Shown here: positions 1 through 6,657 of the stretch, in pieces | Numbering within the stretch: the first letter of the stretch is position 1 | Layout of the letters: each line of letters starts with the position of its first letter | Assembly: GCA_043818095.1 (NCBI GenBank) | Contig: JBDRGD010000008.1 | Span: forward strand, 1 to 14,434 | From: JBDRGD01 sp043818095 | GTDB taxonomy: Bacteria; Chloroflexota; Dehalococcoidia; Dehalococcoidales; RBG-16-60-22 | Reading direction: 5' to 3' | DNA length: 14,434 bases | Position numbers and translations under genes: made by a program | The notes under the pieces: generated by a model | Told to the model about the DNA's origin: nothing | The model's database searches: none | The model's input: only the letters and a program-made list of their open reading frames with translations

Positions 1-15
1 GACGCACAGAGGGCT

Positions 16-1482
16 TCAGGCACCGGCGGCTTTTTCCTCTCCGGCACCCTCGCGGATACCCGCCAGGTCTTTTGCCAGGCGCTTGAGCAGCTCCATGTCG
101 GTGTTCTGCAGCACCGTCATCCGGTGCGTCTCCGGCGAGCCGCCACCGTGAATGCTGGAGACGATGTCCCGACTCTCGAAGACCAGTTTCTCAATCAGCC
201 GGAAAAGGCGCACCCGGTCCGCCGTGGTGACGCCCTCCGCCCCTTTCAGGTACTTGTCCAGCAGGGGGCCAATCTCCGGGTTCTGGAAATCGGTCTGTGA
301 CGGGATATCCGCGACCATCCCCCCGGCAATCTCGATAAGGAGGCGATTGACCTCCTGGAGCTCCTTGCCTTCGAAAAGCTTGGAGGTGTTGGAAAGCACG
401 GGGTCGACCACCCAGATGCCGGCGGCGGTCGGTTTTGCCTCTACGGAAGCCGCGATGGAGCAGCCGTACATCGCCTGCACCGGCTTAATCATCTCCGCGA
501 GCTTGCTGTTGATGTGGGCGACCTTTTTCAGGCCGTTATACTCCGCAATCGCCGCGGCGGCGCCGATAAGGACATCCCCCACCCCGCACTTGCAGCCCCC
601 GTGGGAATGGCGGTGGTAGTTGCCGAACTGCCGGACCATGGGGCCGGCGTATTCGTATTCTCCGCAGAGAAAAACGTTCTCCCAGGGGATGAAAACGTCC
701 TTGAAAATCACCATCGTGGCGAACTTGCTGTAGCGGGCGTTACCCAGGTCCATGTCCTGGAGCGCCCTCTCCTCCAGCGTGCCCCGGCCGTAAACGTGGA
801 TGACCCCCTCAGCGTCCACCGGCACGGCAAAGCAGACGGCGTAGTCCTTGTCATCGGCGCGCATCTCCCGGGCGGGGACTACCAGCCCCCAGTGAGCGCA
901 GAGAGAGCCCGTCTGGTGAATCTTGGCGCCCCGCACCACGATGCCGTCGTCCCGCCGCTCCACGACGCGCAGATACATATCCGGGTCTTTCTGCTGTGAC
1001 GGGCGGAGGGACCGGTCGCCCTTGACGTCGGTGACGCCGCTGAAAACGGTAAAATCGTTCTGCTGCACCATGCGGACGAAGTCCAGGAATTTCCGGTGAT
1101 ATTCCGTGCCGTGCTGCTGGTCGCAGTTATAGGTCTCGATCGCCACGGAGCTGAGAGCGTCCATGCCGGTGCAGCGCATGAAGCAGGTACCCAGCCGCCG
1201 ACTGATAAAACGCAGCATTTTGACCTTCGCCATCAGGTCTTCCGGGCTTTCGAAAAGCTGGACGAACCGGCTCACCTCGGTGTTGCTCAGCTTTGAATGG
1301 GCGACGAGGTGTTCTTTACCTTCCGGGTCGTTCTCCAGCTCGTAGGTCTGCGCTACCCCCGCGACCATGTGCTTTATCAGGGGGTGCTCGTAGGGATTGA
1401 CGGTCTTTTCCCCGAGGATGTAGGCGGTCGGTTTTAGCCTGGCGATGGAGGCGTAATACTTAGCGGCATTCATTAACGGCAT
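16..1482 (-). CDS. 4-hydroxybutyryl-CoA dehydratase (AbfD) homologue, probably divergent in substrate
   Basis: This 488-residue protein belongs to the flavin- and [4Fe-4S]-dependent 4-hydroxybutyryl-CoA dehydratase/vinylacetyl-CoA isomerase family, and its length is close to the roughly 490 residues usual there. The enzyme class dehydrates 4-hydroxybutyryl-CoA to crotonyl-CoA in the cytoplasm. The four cluster ligands are visible: C100 and C104 in the CFMRC motif, then H290 and C297 in a YHRHSHGGCK motif. The HQTGS segment (T191) and K298 are also kept. The simple flavin hydroxylases of the same superfamily lack these ligands. Against the Clostridium aminobutyricum enzyme as I remember it, E257, Y296, E455 and Q101 correspond here to A255, H294, S442 and M102, so chemistry or substrate may differ. 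The start is chosen for a GAGGG six bases upstream; an in-frame ATG three codons later is possible. It is the last gene before the left edge and has its own promoter. Confidence 0.85.
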   Translation of the reverse strand: MPLMNAAKYYASIARLKPTAYILGEKTVNPYEHPLIKHMVAGVAQTYELENDPEGKEHLVAHSKLSNTEVSRFVQLFESPEDLMAKVKMLRFISRRLGTCFMRCTGMDALSSVAIETYNCDQQHGTEYHRKFLDFVRMVQQNDFTVFSGVTDVKGDRSLRPSQQKDPDMYLRVVERRDDGIVVRGAKIHQTGSLCAHWGLVVPAREMRADDKDYAVCFAVPVDAEGVIHVYGRGTLEERALQDMDLGNARYSKFATMVIFKDVFIPWENVFLCGEYEYAGPMVRQFGNYHRHSHGGCKCGVGDVLIGAAAAIAEYNGLKKVAHINSKLAEMIKPVQAMYGCSIAASVEAKPTAAGIWVVDPVLSNTSKLFEGKELQEVNRLLIEIAGGMVADIPSQTDFQNPEIGPLLDKYLKGAEGVTTADRVRLFRLIEKLVFESRDIVSSIHGGGSPETHRMTVLQNTDMELLKRLAKDLAGIREGAGEEKAAGA

Positions 1483-1521
1483 GCGCGGCCCTCACTCATC
1501 CGGATTGATTTTCTCATGAAC

Positions 1522-1550
1522 ATTATAGCCAGTCTTATCTGCGCAATCAA
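1522..1550 (-). promoter_or_regulatory. Sigma-70-like promoter of the AbfD-homologue gene
   Basis: Read on the minus strand, TTGATT (1550-1545) and a perfect TATAAT (1527-1522) are separated by 17 nt. Transcription would begin near 1515 and give a leader of about 33 nt before the ATG at 1482. It lies in the 92-nt gap after the CoA-transferase beta subunit, so the dehydratase gene can be expressed independently of scoAB. The 9-mer GCCAGTCTT (plus strand 1528-1536) abuts the -10 box and also occurs in the divergent promoter region at 3021-3029. Confidence 0.7.
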
Positions 1551-1574
1551 GAAAAGGCTCTGCCTGAAGAGGTG

Positions 1575-2240
1575 CTACAGTACCATCTCCGGGACGGGCG
1601 CGGTATATTGCAGCCGCGGCTCGGTCACCGCCTGGACTTCTTCCGGGGTCACGCCGGGGGCCACCTCGCGCAGCACCAGGCCACCGGGGGTAACGTCAAT
1701 CACCGCCAGGTTGGTGAAAATAGCGTTCACCACCCCCCGGGCGGTCAGGGGGTAAGTGCATTCCCGGACGATGCGCGGCGCGCCGTCACGGGTGGTGTGC
1801 TCCATGTAAACGAACTTCCGGCGGGCGCCACCGCAGAGGTCCATCGCCCCGCCGATGTTGCCCAATCTCGCTTCCCCCCGCGCCCAGTTCGCCAAGTCGC
1901 CCTTCTCAGAGACCTGGAAAGCCCCCAGGATGCTGACATCGAGGTGCCCTCCACGAATCATGGCGAAGGCATCGGCGCTATGGAAGAAGCTGCCGCCGGG
2001 CCGCAGGGTGATGGGCTGCCCGCCCGCGTTCAGCAGATCGATGTCCCATTCCTCGTCGGTGGCGATACGCCCGCAACCGAGGATGCCGTTCTCGCTGTGG
2101 AGAAAGACTTCCAGGTCCTCGGGGATAAAGTTGGCCACCATGGTCGGCAGCCCCAGCCCGAGGTTCACGTACATCCCTTCCCGGAGTTCCCGGGCAATCC
2201 TCGCGCCGATCAGTTCCCGTGTCAGGCCTTTCTGCTCCAT
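1575..2240 (-). CDS. scoB: 3-oxoacid CoA-transferase, subunit B
   Basis: This 221-residue protein is the beta subunit of a two-subunit family I CoA-transferase, of the type that moves CoA between succinyl-CoA or acetyl-CoA and acetoacetate or a related 3-oxo or short-chain acid. The diagnostic SENG motif is at residues 49-52, with E50 as the catalytic glutamate that forms the glutamyl-CoA thioester. The glycine-rich YVNLGLGLPT stretch (residues 24-33) precedes it, as is typical. Its length matches the usual 215-225. It follows the alpha subunit by 10 nt, with a GAAGG just upstream of the ATG, so the two are co-transcribed. The motif set fixes the family, but the acid substrate cannot be told from sequence. 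AtoA, PcaJ and ScoB are equally good names. Confidence 0.9.
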   Translation of the reverse strand: MEQKGLTRELIGARIARELREGMYVNLGLGLPTMVANFIPEDLEVFLHSENGILGCGRIATDEEWDIDLLNAGGQPITLRPGGSFFHSADAFAMIRGGHLDVSILGAFQVSEKGDLANWARGEARLGNIGGAMDLCGGARRKFVYMEHTTRDGAPRIVRECTYPLTARGVVNAIFTNLAVIDVTPGGLVLREVAPGVTPEEVQAVTEPRLQYTAPVPEMVL

Positions 2241-2250
2241 ATCCTTCTCT

Positions 2251-2946
2251 TTACCCCTGCTTTACCCGCGGGGGGAACTGCCACCGGGAAACACGCACCA
2301 CCCGGTGGACGTAGATGCCGGGGGTCCCGATGGCCTCGGGGTCCAGCGCGCCGGGAGGGACGACCTCATCCACCTCGGCAATCGTGGTCCTCGCCGCGGA
2401 TGCCATCAGGGGATTAAAGTTGCGCTGCGCCATCCGGTAGGTCAGGTTACCCAGGCGGTCCGCTTTGTCCGCCTTGACCAGGGCGTAGTCCGCTTTCAGG
2501 GGCAGCTCCAGCAGGCACTCCATTCCGTCAATCACACGTTTCTCCTTCCCCTCGGCCACGAGCGTGCCCGCGCCCGTCGGGGTGTAGAAACCCATGATTC
2601 CCGCGCCCCCCGCCCGGATTCTCTCCACCAGTGTCCCCTGCGGGACGATTTCCACCTCGATTTTACCATCGCGGATAGCCCGGTCCACGGGGCTTGTCCC
2701 CCAGGCATGGGCATGGGGCACGGGCGTGCTGCAGATGACCCGGCCCACCCAGGAGGCGTCCTCGCAGGTAATAAACTGGGAAAACGCGTTGCCGATGAGG
2801 GTGACGTTTTTAAGTCCCCGTAGGGACAGCGCACGCATCAGGTTGTAGGGCGTGCCCGAGGCGCTGAAACCGCCGACCATGATAGTAGCGCCGTCGGGGA
2901 TATCACCAATCGCTCCGGCAACCGTCGCCACGACCTTATCAATCAT
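2251..2946 (-). CDS. scoA: 3-oxoacid CoA-transferase, subunit A
   Basis: This 231-residue protein is the alpha subunit that pairs with the downstream SENG-containing beta subunit. It has the CoA-binding glycine-rich motif GGFSASGTP near residues 25-33 and a GNLTYR segment in the C-terminal half, both typical of the SCO/AtoD/PcaI alpha subunit. An in-frame GTG lies 18 codons further upstream at 3000. I chose the ATG at 2946 because the best promoter has its -10 at 2982-2977, which places the predicted transcript start inside the longer frame and so excludes the GTG. A GGGGAAG lies about 13 nt before the ATG, a somewhat long spacing. The final residues (VKQG) run up to the stop 10 nt before scoB. 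The acid acceptor is not determinable from sequence. Confidence 0.88.
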   Translation of the reverse strand: MIDKVVATVAGAIGDIPDGATIMVGGFSASGTPYNLMRALSLRGLKNVTLIGNAFSQFITCEDASWVGRVICSTPVPHAHAWGTSPVDRAIRDGKIEVEIVPQGTLVERIRAGGAGIMGFYTPTGAGTLVAEGKEKRVIDGMECLLELPLKADYALVKADKADRLGNLTYRMAQRNFNPLMASAARTTIAEVDEVVPPGALDPEAIGTPGIYVHRVVRVSRWQFPPRVKQG

Positions 2947-2976
2947 CTTGAAAAAACCGCTTCCCCAATCATAGCG

Positions 2977-3005
2977 ATTATAGCGGATGTCGCGGGGCAC
3001 TTCAA
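2977..3005 (-). promoter_or_regulatory. Sigma-70-like promoter of the scoAB operon
   Basis: On the minus strand, TTGAAG (3005-3000) and a perfect TATAAT (2982-2977) are 17 nt apart. The predicted transcript start near 2970 gives a leader of about 24 nt to the ATG at 2946. The -10 box sits inside an imperfect tandem 9-mer on the plus strand (ATAGCGATT at 2971-2979, ATAGCGGAT at 2980-2988), which could be an operator half-site pair or chance. Confidence 0.7.
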
Positions 3006-3027
3006 AAAATATTAACTACCGCCAGTC

Positions 3028-3056
3028 TTGACGTGACCTTGATGAGCGCCTATACT
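3028..3056 (+). promoter_or_regulatory. Sigma-70-like promoter of the ketopantoate-reductase-like gene
   Basis: TTGACG (3028-3033) and TATACT (3051-3056) are separated by exactly 17 nt, with five of six consensus matches in each box. Transcription would start near 3063, about 25 nt before the ATG at 3088. The -35 boxes of this and the opposite promoter are only 22 nt apart, so one regulator bound between them could govern both transcripts. GCCAGTCTT (3021-3029) overlaps the -35 box and is shared with the promoter region at 1528-1536. Confidence 0.75.
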
Positions 3057-3087
3057 CAGAGAACAAAAAAGCGCCGGGATAAGGAAA

Positions 3088-4110
3088 ATGAGCGACAAAC
3101 GGGATTTACGCTACATCATCTACGGCGCCGGGGCCATCGGCAACACCGTAGGCGGGCATTTGGGTCTCGCCGGCAAAGAGGTGATACTTATCGCCCGCCC
3201 GGCGCACGTCAACGCTATCAACGAGAGCGGCCTGCGCATGATTACCCCTTCCGGGACGCACACCGTGAAGGTAGCCGCCGTGACCGCGCCCGACCGGATA
3301 GACTTTACCCCCCGCGACGTCGTCATCCTGAGCGTGAAGGGACAGGACACGGAGGAAGCGCTGCAGGCGCTGCGGGCGTTAACCGGTGACGTGCCCGTTT
3401 TCTGCTTCCAGAACGGCGTCCGCAATGAAGAAATCGCTTCCCGCTACTTCCCCCGGGTCTACGGGACGATGGTCAGCGTCGGGGGCGTCTTCATCAATCC
3501 CGGAGAAGTTACCGTCCGCCGCGACCCGCCGGGGCACCTCATCATGGGGCGTTACCCGCAGGGAACGGACGCGCTGCTGGAAGACGTCGCCGCAGGCCTG
3601 CGTGAAGCCGGGTTCTACGTCCTGGTCACCCCGGAGGTGATGCCCTACAAGTGGGGCAAGCTGATGCAGAACCTCGCCAACGCCCCCATCGCTATCACCG
3701 ATTCCCGGACGGTGCTGAATGCCGACGGCAAATACGAGCTGGCCGATGAGGAAACGAAGCGCGTCATCCGCGCCGCCGGGCAGGAAGCCCGGGAAATCCT
3801 CGCCGAGGCGGGCGTTCCCTGGAAACCCCAGCGGGACTGGGTGAAGGAGTGGCCGGACTACAACGCCGCTCCGCGGAGCGTCCTCAGCACCGAAGAGCAA
3901 AGCTCGACCTGGCAGAGCCTGGCGCGCCGTCGGGGGAGCGTGGAGACCGACTTCTTCCACGGGGAAATCGTGCGGCTGGCCAAGCGCCTCGGCAAACAGG
4001 CGCCCGTGAACGAAGGCCTCGTCCGCATCTCCGAGGAGATGGCGCATAACCACGAGCCACCCGGAAAATACACCCCGCGCCAGCTGCTCGAACTGCTGGG
4101 GCTGAGCTGA
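3088..4110 (+). CDS. Ketopantoate reductase family (PanE/ApbA-like) oxidoreductase
   Basis: This 340-residue NAD(P)H-dependent enzyme is of the ketopantoate reductase family, which reduces 2-oxo acids; PanE itself makes pantoate for pantothenate and coenzyme A. The N-terminal Rossmann motif GAGAIG is at residues 13-18. SVKGQDT (K84) and FQNG (107-110) match the usual K/Q and QNG nucleotide-side motifs. The catalytic lysine is K191 within KWGKLMQN, with N195 after it, and a helical C-terminal domain follows. It is somewhat longer than E. coli PanE (about 303). An AAGGA lies just before the ATG. It is the only plus-strand gene, divergent from scoAB and convergent with the selenoprotein gene. 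True pantothenate biosynthesis is possible, but homologues in catabolic clusters often reduce other 2-oxo acids, so I give no symbol. Confidence 0.85.
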   Translation: MSDKRDLRYIIYGAGAIGNTVGGHLGLAGKEVILIARPAHVNAINESGLRMITPSGTHTVKVAAVTAPDRIDFTPRDVVILSVKGQDTEEALQALRALTGDVPVFCFQNGVRNEEIASRYFPRVYGTMVSVGGVFINPGEVTVRRDPPGHLIMGRYPQGTDALLEDVAAGLREAGFYVLVTPEVMPYKWGKLMQNLANAPIAITDSRTVLNADGKYELADEETKRVIRAAGQEAREILAEAGVPWKPQRDWVKEWPDYNAAPRSVLSTEEQSSTWQSLARRRGSVETDFFHGEIVRLAKRLGKQAPVNEGLVRISEEMAHNHEPPGKYTPRQLLELLGLS

Positions 4111-4112
4111 CT

Positions 4113-5765
4113 TTAGGGGCGCACCAGCTTGCTGACCGGGAAGGCCCCGATGAACGGCGGGAAGTAGTGCGAGTGCTTGCCTTCCCCGCCCGCAATCATC
4201 ACCAGCAGCTGTTCCGGCTTGTCCACCACCGGTATCAGGACCTCGCCGTTCTCTGCGGGGAACCGCTTCGGCATTTTCGCCGCCTCGGTACAACCCGAAG
4301 GCCAGACCGACAGCGGAGTGCGCGTCGCCTTCCAGAAGCCCCGTTTGAACTCGTCCTTGCTGCACTTCTCGGCGGCCATCAGCGCCACGTGCTCCGGTCC
4401 CACGGCGATGATAGGGTTCTGTTTCAGCACGATGGGAACCGCGGGGCCGCCCATGTTGCTTATCGGGCCGATAGTGCGGGACCACCAGCGCAGGTGCTCC
4501 TCCACGGTCATGCTGAAGTGGTCGATATTCTCGATGGGCGGATAGCTGCCCATCACCGTCACCACGCTGTCCGACCTCTTGAAACCGCGGTCGACGTGCA
4601 GCGGGTCCCAGCCTTCCGGGATTTCCGCCTCGTTCTCGCCGAACACCCAGCAGACGAAATCAGCGGGGGATGCCAGCGTGGACTTGTCGATGGACGGCGG
4701 CTTCGAGCCCCCGACGGCATAGCCGATAAGGTTCAGGGCATAGCCGATGGCGGCATTGGCGTGGTGCCCCTTGCCCGCCGACCCCTGGTCGCAGGCAATC
4801 CCGATTTCCTTGACCACCGGGCCGTTCACGATGACCATGTGCTGGGTCGTCCCCGTGGTGGAAAGCGTGCCGCGCCAGTTCGCCTCGGGGCTGAGGAAGG
4901 CCTCCAGGGCGGCGATGAGCACGGGCATGTACTGCGGTTTGCACCCCGCCATGACGGCATGGACGGCGGTCAGCTCGACGGTAAGCACGCCCATCTTGGG
5001 CGGCACCTCGCCCAGGACCTCGTCGGGCGCACGGGTGGTGCCCTTCAGCATCTCCTGGACGCTCTCCGGCGTCGGCGGATTGACGGGCAGACCCAGTGAC
5101 CATTCCCGTTTCAGGAAAAGTTCGTTGACCTCGGCGGAACTGCCCTGGAACTTGAGCCGCTCCGCGGGATAGGCGGACTGGCTCGCCGCGGTTTCCCCGG
5201 ACGGCTGCCAGCCGATTGCCAGTTTCATGATCGCCTCAAAGGCGTTATCCGCTTTCTTGATGACATCCGCCACCGGTATCATGCCCACCGGGTGGGGCAC
5301 GGTGAGGAAAGCGGTCTCGGGAAAACCCTCCGCGGTCGCCACGGTTTTCGCCAGGACGGAGAAGGGAGTGGTCATGATGGTGACCGTCGGAATCCCCAGT
5401 CTCTCGATATTAAGCTGGTCCACGACCAGCCATGTCGTGCAGGACCCTCAATCGCCGGGGGCGCCGATGACCAGGTCCGGCTTGAGCTCCGCCAGCTTCT
5501 GCGCGCTCTCCCGGCTCCGGTCCGGGTTCTGGCTGACCATACTCGCCCCGCGGACTTCCTCCCAGCCTCTGATTACCTTGACGCCCTTCACCCTTTCCCC
5601 CAGCAGCTCCGCGATGCGGTTCAGAAAGACTTCGCCGTTATGCTTGCCGTTCCAGTGCAGCACCACGGTCTTCCCGGACAGGTCCGCCGGGTGCGGGTTG
5701 GCCCGGTTCTGCCCGGTCATGATTACGCCCTCGGGGTTTACCAGTTCCCAGTCCTGCTTTACCAT
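4113..5765 (-). CDS. UGSC-family selenoprotein with in-frame TGA (selenocysteine)
   Basis: This is a 550-residue protein if the in-frame TGA at 5450-5448 is read as selenocysteine (U106). The reading frame continues on both sides and forms the motif U106-G-S-C109, the signature of UGSC (seleno)proteins, a suspected redox pair. A SECIS-like hairpin follows the TGA directly (5446-5417). Residues 1 to about 190 form the UGSC module, with a PHPVG motif near residue 157. Residues about 205-550 form a second module with LPVNPPTPESV, MAGC (C275), ACDQG (C325) and FGENEAE motifs; I recognise it as uncharacterised. There is no signal peptide or membrane segment. An AAGGAG lies 7 nt before the ATG at 5765, and the gene follows the DUF6282 gene by 22 nt. 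Naive calling splits it at the TGA into 105- and 436-residue frames. TGA ends several neighbouring genes, so general TGA reassignment is unlikely. The reaction is unknown. Confidence 0.85.
5417..5446 (-). promoter_or_regulatory. Bacterial SECIS-like hairpin after the UGA codon
   Basis: In the mRNA immediately 3' of the UGA, GGUCC (5446-5442) pairs perfectly with GGACC (5421-5417). After a UGC bulge on the 5' side, ACGAC (5438-5434) pairs with GUCGU (5426-5422). The apical loop is AUGGCUG. If its closing A and G stack, the inner loop UGGCU starts 16 nt after the UGA and has a G at its second position. Known bacterial SECIS elements have this position and an early loop G, which is what SelB recognises. 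The structure is read by eye, without an energy calculation. Confidence 0.75.
5448..5450 (-). other. In-frame TGA read as selenocysteine
   Basis: The codon lies between GAT (Asp105) and GGG-TCC-TGC (Gly-Ser-Cys), giving U106-G-S-C109. Continuation of the open frame, the family motif and the hairpin all support recoding. The window has no selA, selB, selC or selD, so the insertion machinery must be encoded elsewhere in the genome. Confidence 0.85.
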
Positions 5766-5787
5766 TGGTCCGCTCCTTCCGTTGATT

Positions 5788-6633
5788 TCAGTCCAGTCCC
5801 AGCAGCCGCGCCGGGTTGGTTTTAATCATGAACTCGATATCCTTCTCGCTGAGGTGGAGCAGCAGCAGCGTCGCGATGGCTACCCGCATCCCCTCCGCCG
5901 GGGCGGGATTGTAGTTCTGCCCCAGGTCCGTGCTCAGGATGCAGTGTTCGGCGCCGACAGCTTTCACCACCTCGACGATTTTCCGCGGGTTGAGCTGGTG
6001 CAGCGGCATGGTGTCGCCGAAGCAGTGCTCGATAATCGCCCCTTTCGCCACCATCTGCTTCTGCTCTTCGAGGGTCAGGTGACAGCCAATCCATTCCAGC
6101 AGCGGGTGGGTGATGACTATTTTCTCGATGCCGACCTGCCGTGCCCGGTCCACCAGCGCGAAGGCCTCCTCCGGCGAGATATGGCCCGTCGCCAGCACCA
6201 TGTCGTAGCTCTTGACGATTTCCAGCAACTCGTCCACCACGGGCAGGAGCTTCCCCCGGTCATCGAAAAGGCTTATCCCCTCCTCCGGCGGTTTTTTCCG
6301 CTTCATATCGTGCGCGGAGCAGATGGTGGGCATCCAGACAATCTTCGCGCCCATCTTCGCGGAAGCGGTAAGGGCATGGGGATTCAGTCCGCCCACTTCA
6401 TAGTCGAGGGCGATGGCGCCGACCACGGTGAGACCCGGTACCATCTGCCCGACGATGCGGGCCAGCGGCGCGGTGGGATACTCGTGGCTCTTGAGCACGA
6501 TAGCGCGCATCCCCGCTTCCTGCGCCTGCCGGGCGGCCTGGATGGCATCCACCCTCCGCTCCGCCCTCGGGTCCGGCGAGGCATGGATGTGCATGTCGAT
6601 GGAGCCGGTCAACAGATCTTCGATTAAGCCCAT
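5788..6633 (-). CDS. DUF6282-like amidohydrolase-fold metal-dependent hydrolase
   Basis: This 281-residue protein has the residue pattern of the amidohydrolase/PHP-like TIM-barrel superfamily. An H15-x-H17 pair lies at the end of the first strand (DMHIHASPDPRAERR). It is followed by K48 and H50 (LKSHEYPT), H151 (ATGHIS), H176 (ITHPLLEW) and D236 (STDLGQ), which together would bind one or two metal ions. The HASPDP start and LKSH motif fit the family annotated as DUF6282, whose substrate is unknown as far as I know. No signal peptide is seen, so it should be cytoplasmic. The ATG has an AGGAAGGAAG Shine-Dalgarno sequence and lies 24 nt after the MBL gene; the selenoprotein gene follows by 22 nt. 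Hydrolysis of a lactone, cyclic amide or CoA-derived intermediate is an inference from context only. Confidence 0.75.
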   Translation of the reverse strand: MGLIEDLLTGSIDMHIHASPDPRAERRVDAIQAARQAQEAGMRAIVLKSHEYPTAPLARIVGQMVPGLTVVGAIALDYEVGGLNPHALTASAKMGAKIVWMPTICSAHDMKRKKPPEEGISLFDDRGKLLPVVDELLEIVKSYDMVLATGHISPEEAFALVDRARQVGIEKIVITHPLLEWIGCHLTLEEQKQMVAKGAIIEHCFGDTMPLHQLNPRKIVEVVKAVGAEHCILSTDLGQNYNPAPAEGMRVAIATLLLLHLSEKDIEFMIKTNPARLLGLD

Positions 6634-6657
6634 TGTCTTCCTTCCTGCGTTTTGCTG

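Noticed and set aside
1551..1574. Possible weak terminator after CoA-transferase subunit B
   Set aside because: On the minus strand there is only a 4-bp CTCT/AGAG pairing followed by a short T-rich stretch. This is too weak to call.
2971..2988. Imperfect tandem 9-mer ATAGCGATT/ATAGCGGAT as an operator
   Set aside because: Only two short copies occur and they overlap the -10 box, which itself forces part of the similarity. I mention it under the promoter but do not call it separately.
2947..3000. GTG at 3000 as the start of CoA-transferase subunit A
   Set aside because: It has no Shine-Dalgarno sequence and lies upstream of the predicted transcript start near 2970. The added residues are not typical of the family.
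3379..4485. 368-codon minus-strand frame opposite the reductase gene
   Set aside because: It is low-complexity, rich in Gly/Arg/Ala/His, has no motif, and lies antisense to a clear PanE-family gene and out of frame with the selenoprotein. It is an artefact of high GC.
4167..5099. Plus-strand long frames such as 4167-5099, 8654-9985, 10233-11624 and 13224-14192
   Set aside because: All lie opposite well-supported genes, have Arg/His/Pro-rich compositions without domains, and lack ribosome binding sites. They are expected in GC-rich DNA.
4113..5423. Separate 436-residue protein starting at GTG 5423, with 5448-5765 as an independent small gene or a nonsense-mutated pseudogene
   Set aside because: No Shine-Dalgarno sequence precedes the GTG. 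The frame runs unbroken apart from the TGA, the junction forms the UGSC motif, and a SECIS-like hairpin follows. Both parts look well preserved.
4113..5765. TGA reassigned to Trp or another residue in the whole genome
   Set aside because: TGA terminates at least seven neighbouring genes at sensible places, including the AbfD homologue, DUF6282, SDR, thiolase, Cat2-like, one CaiB-type and the reductase genes.
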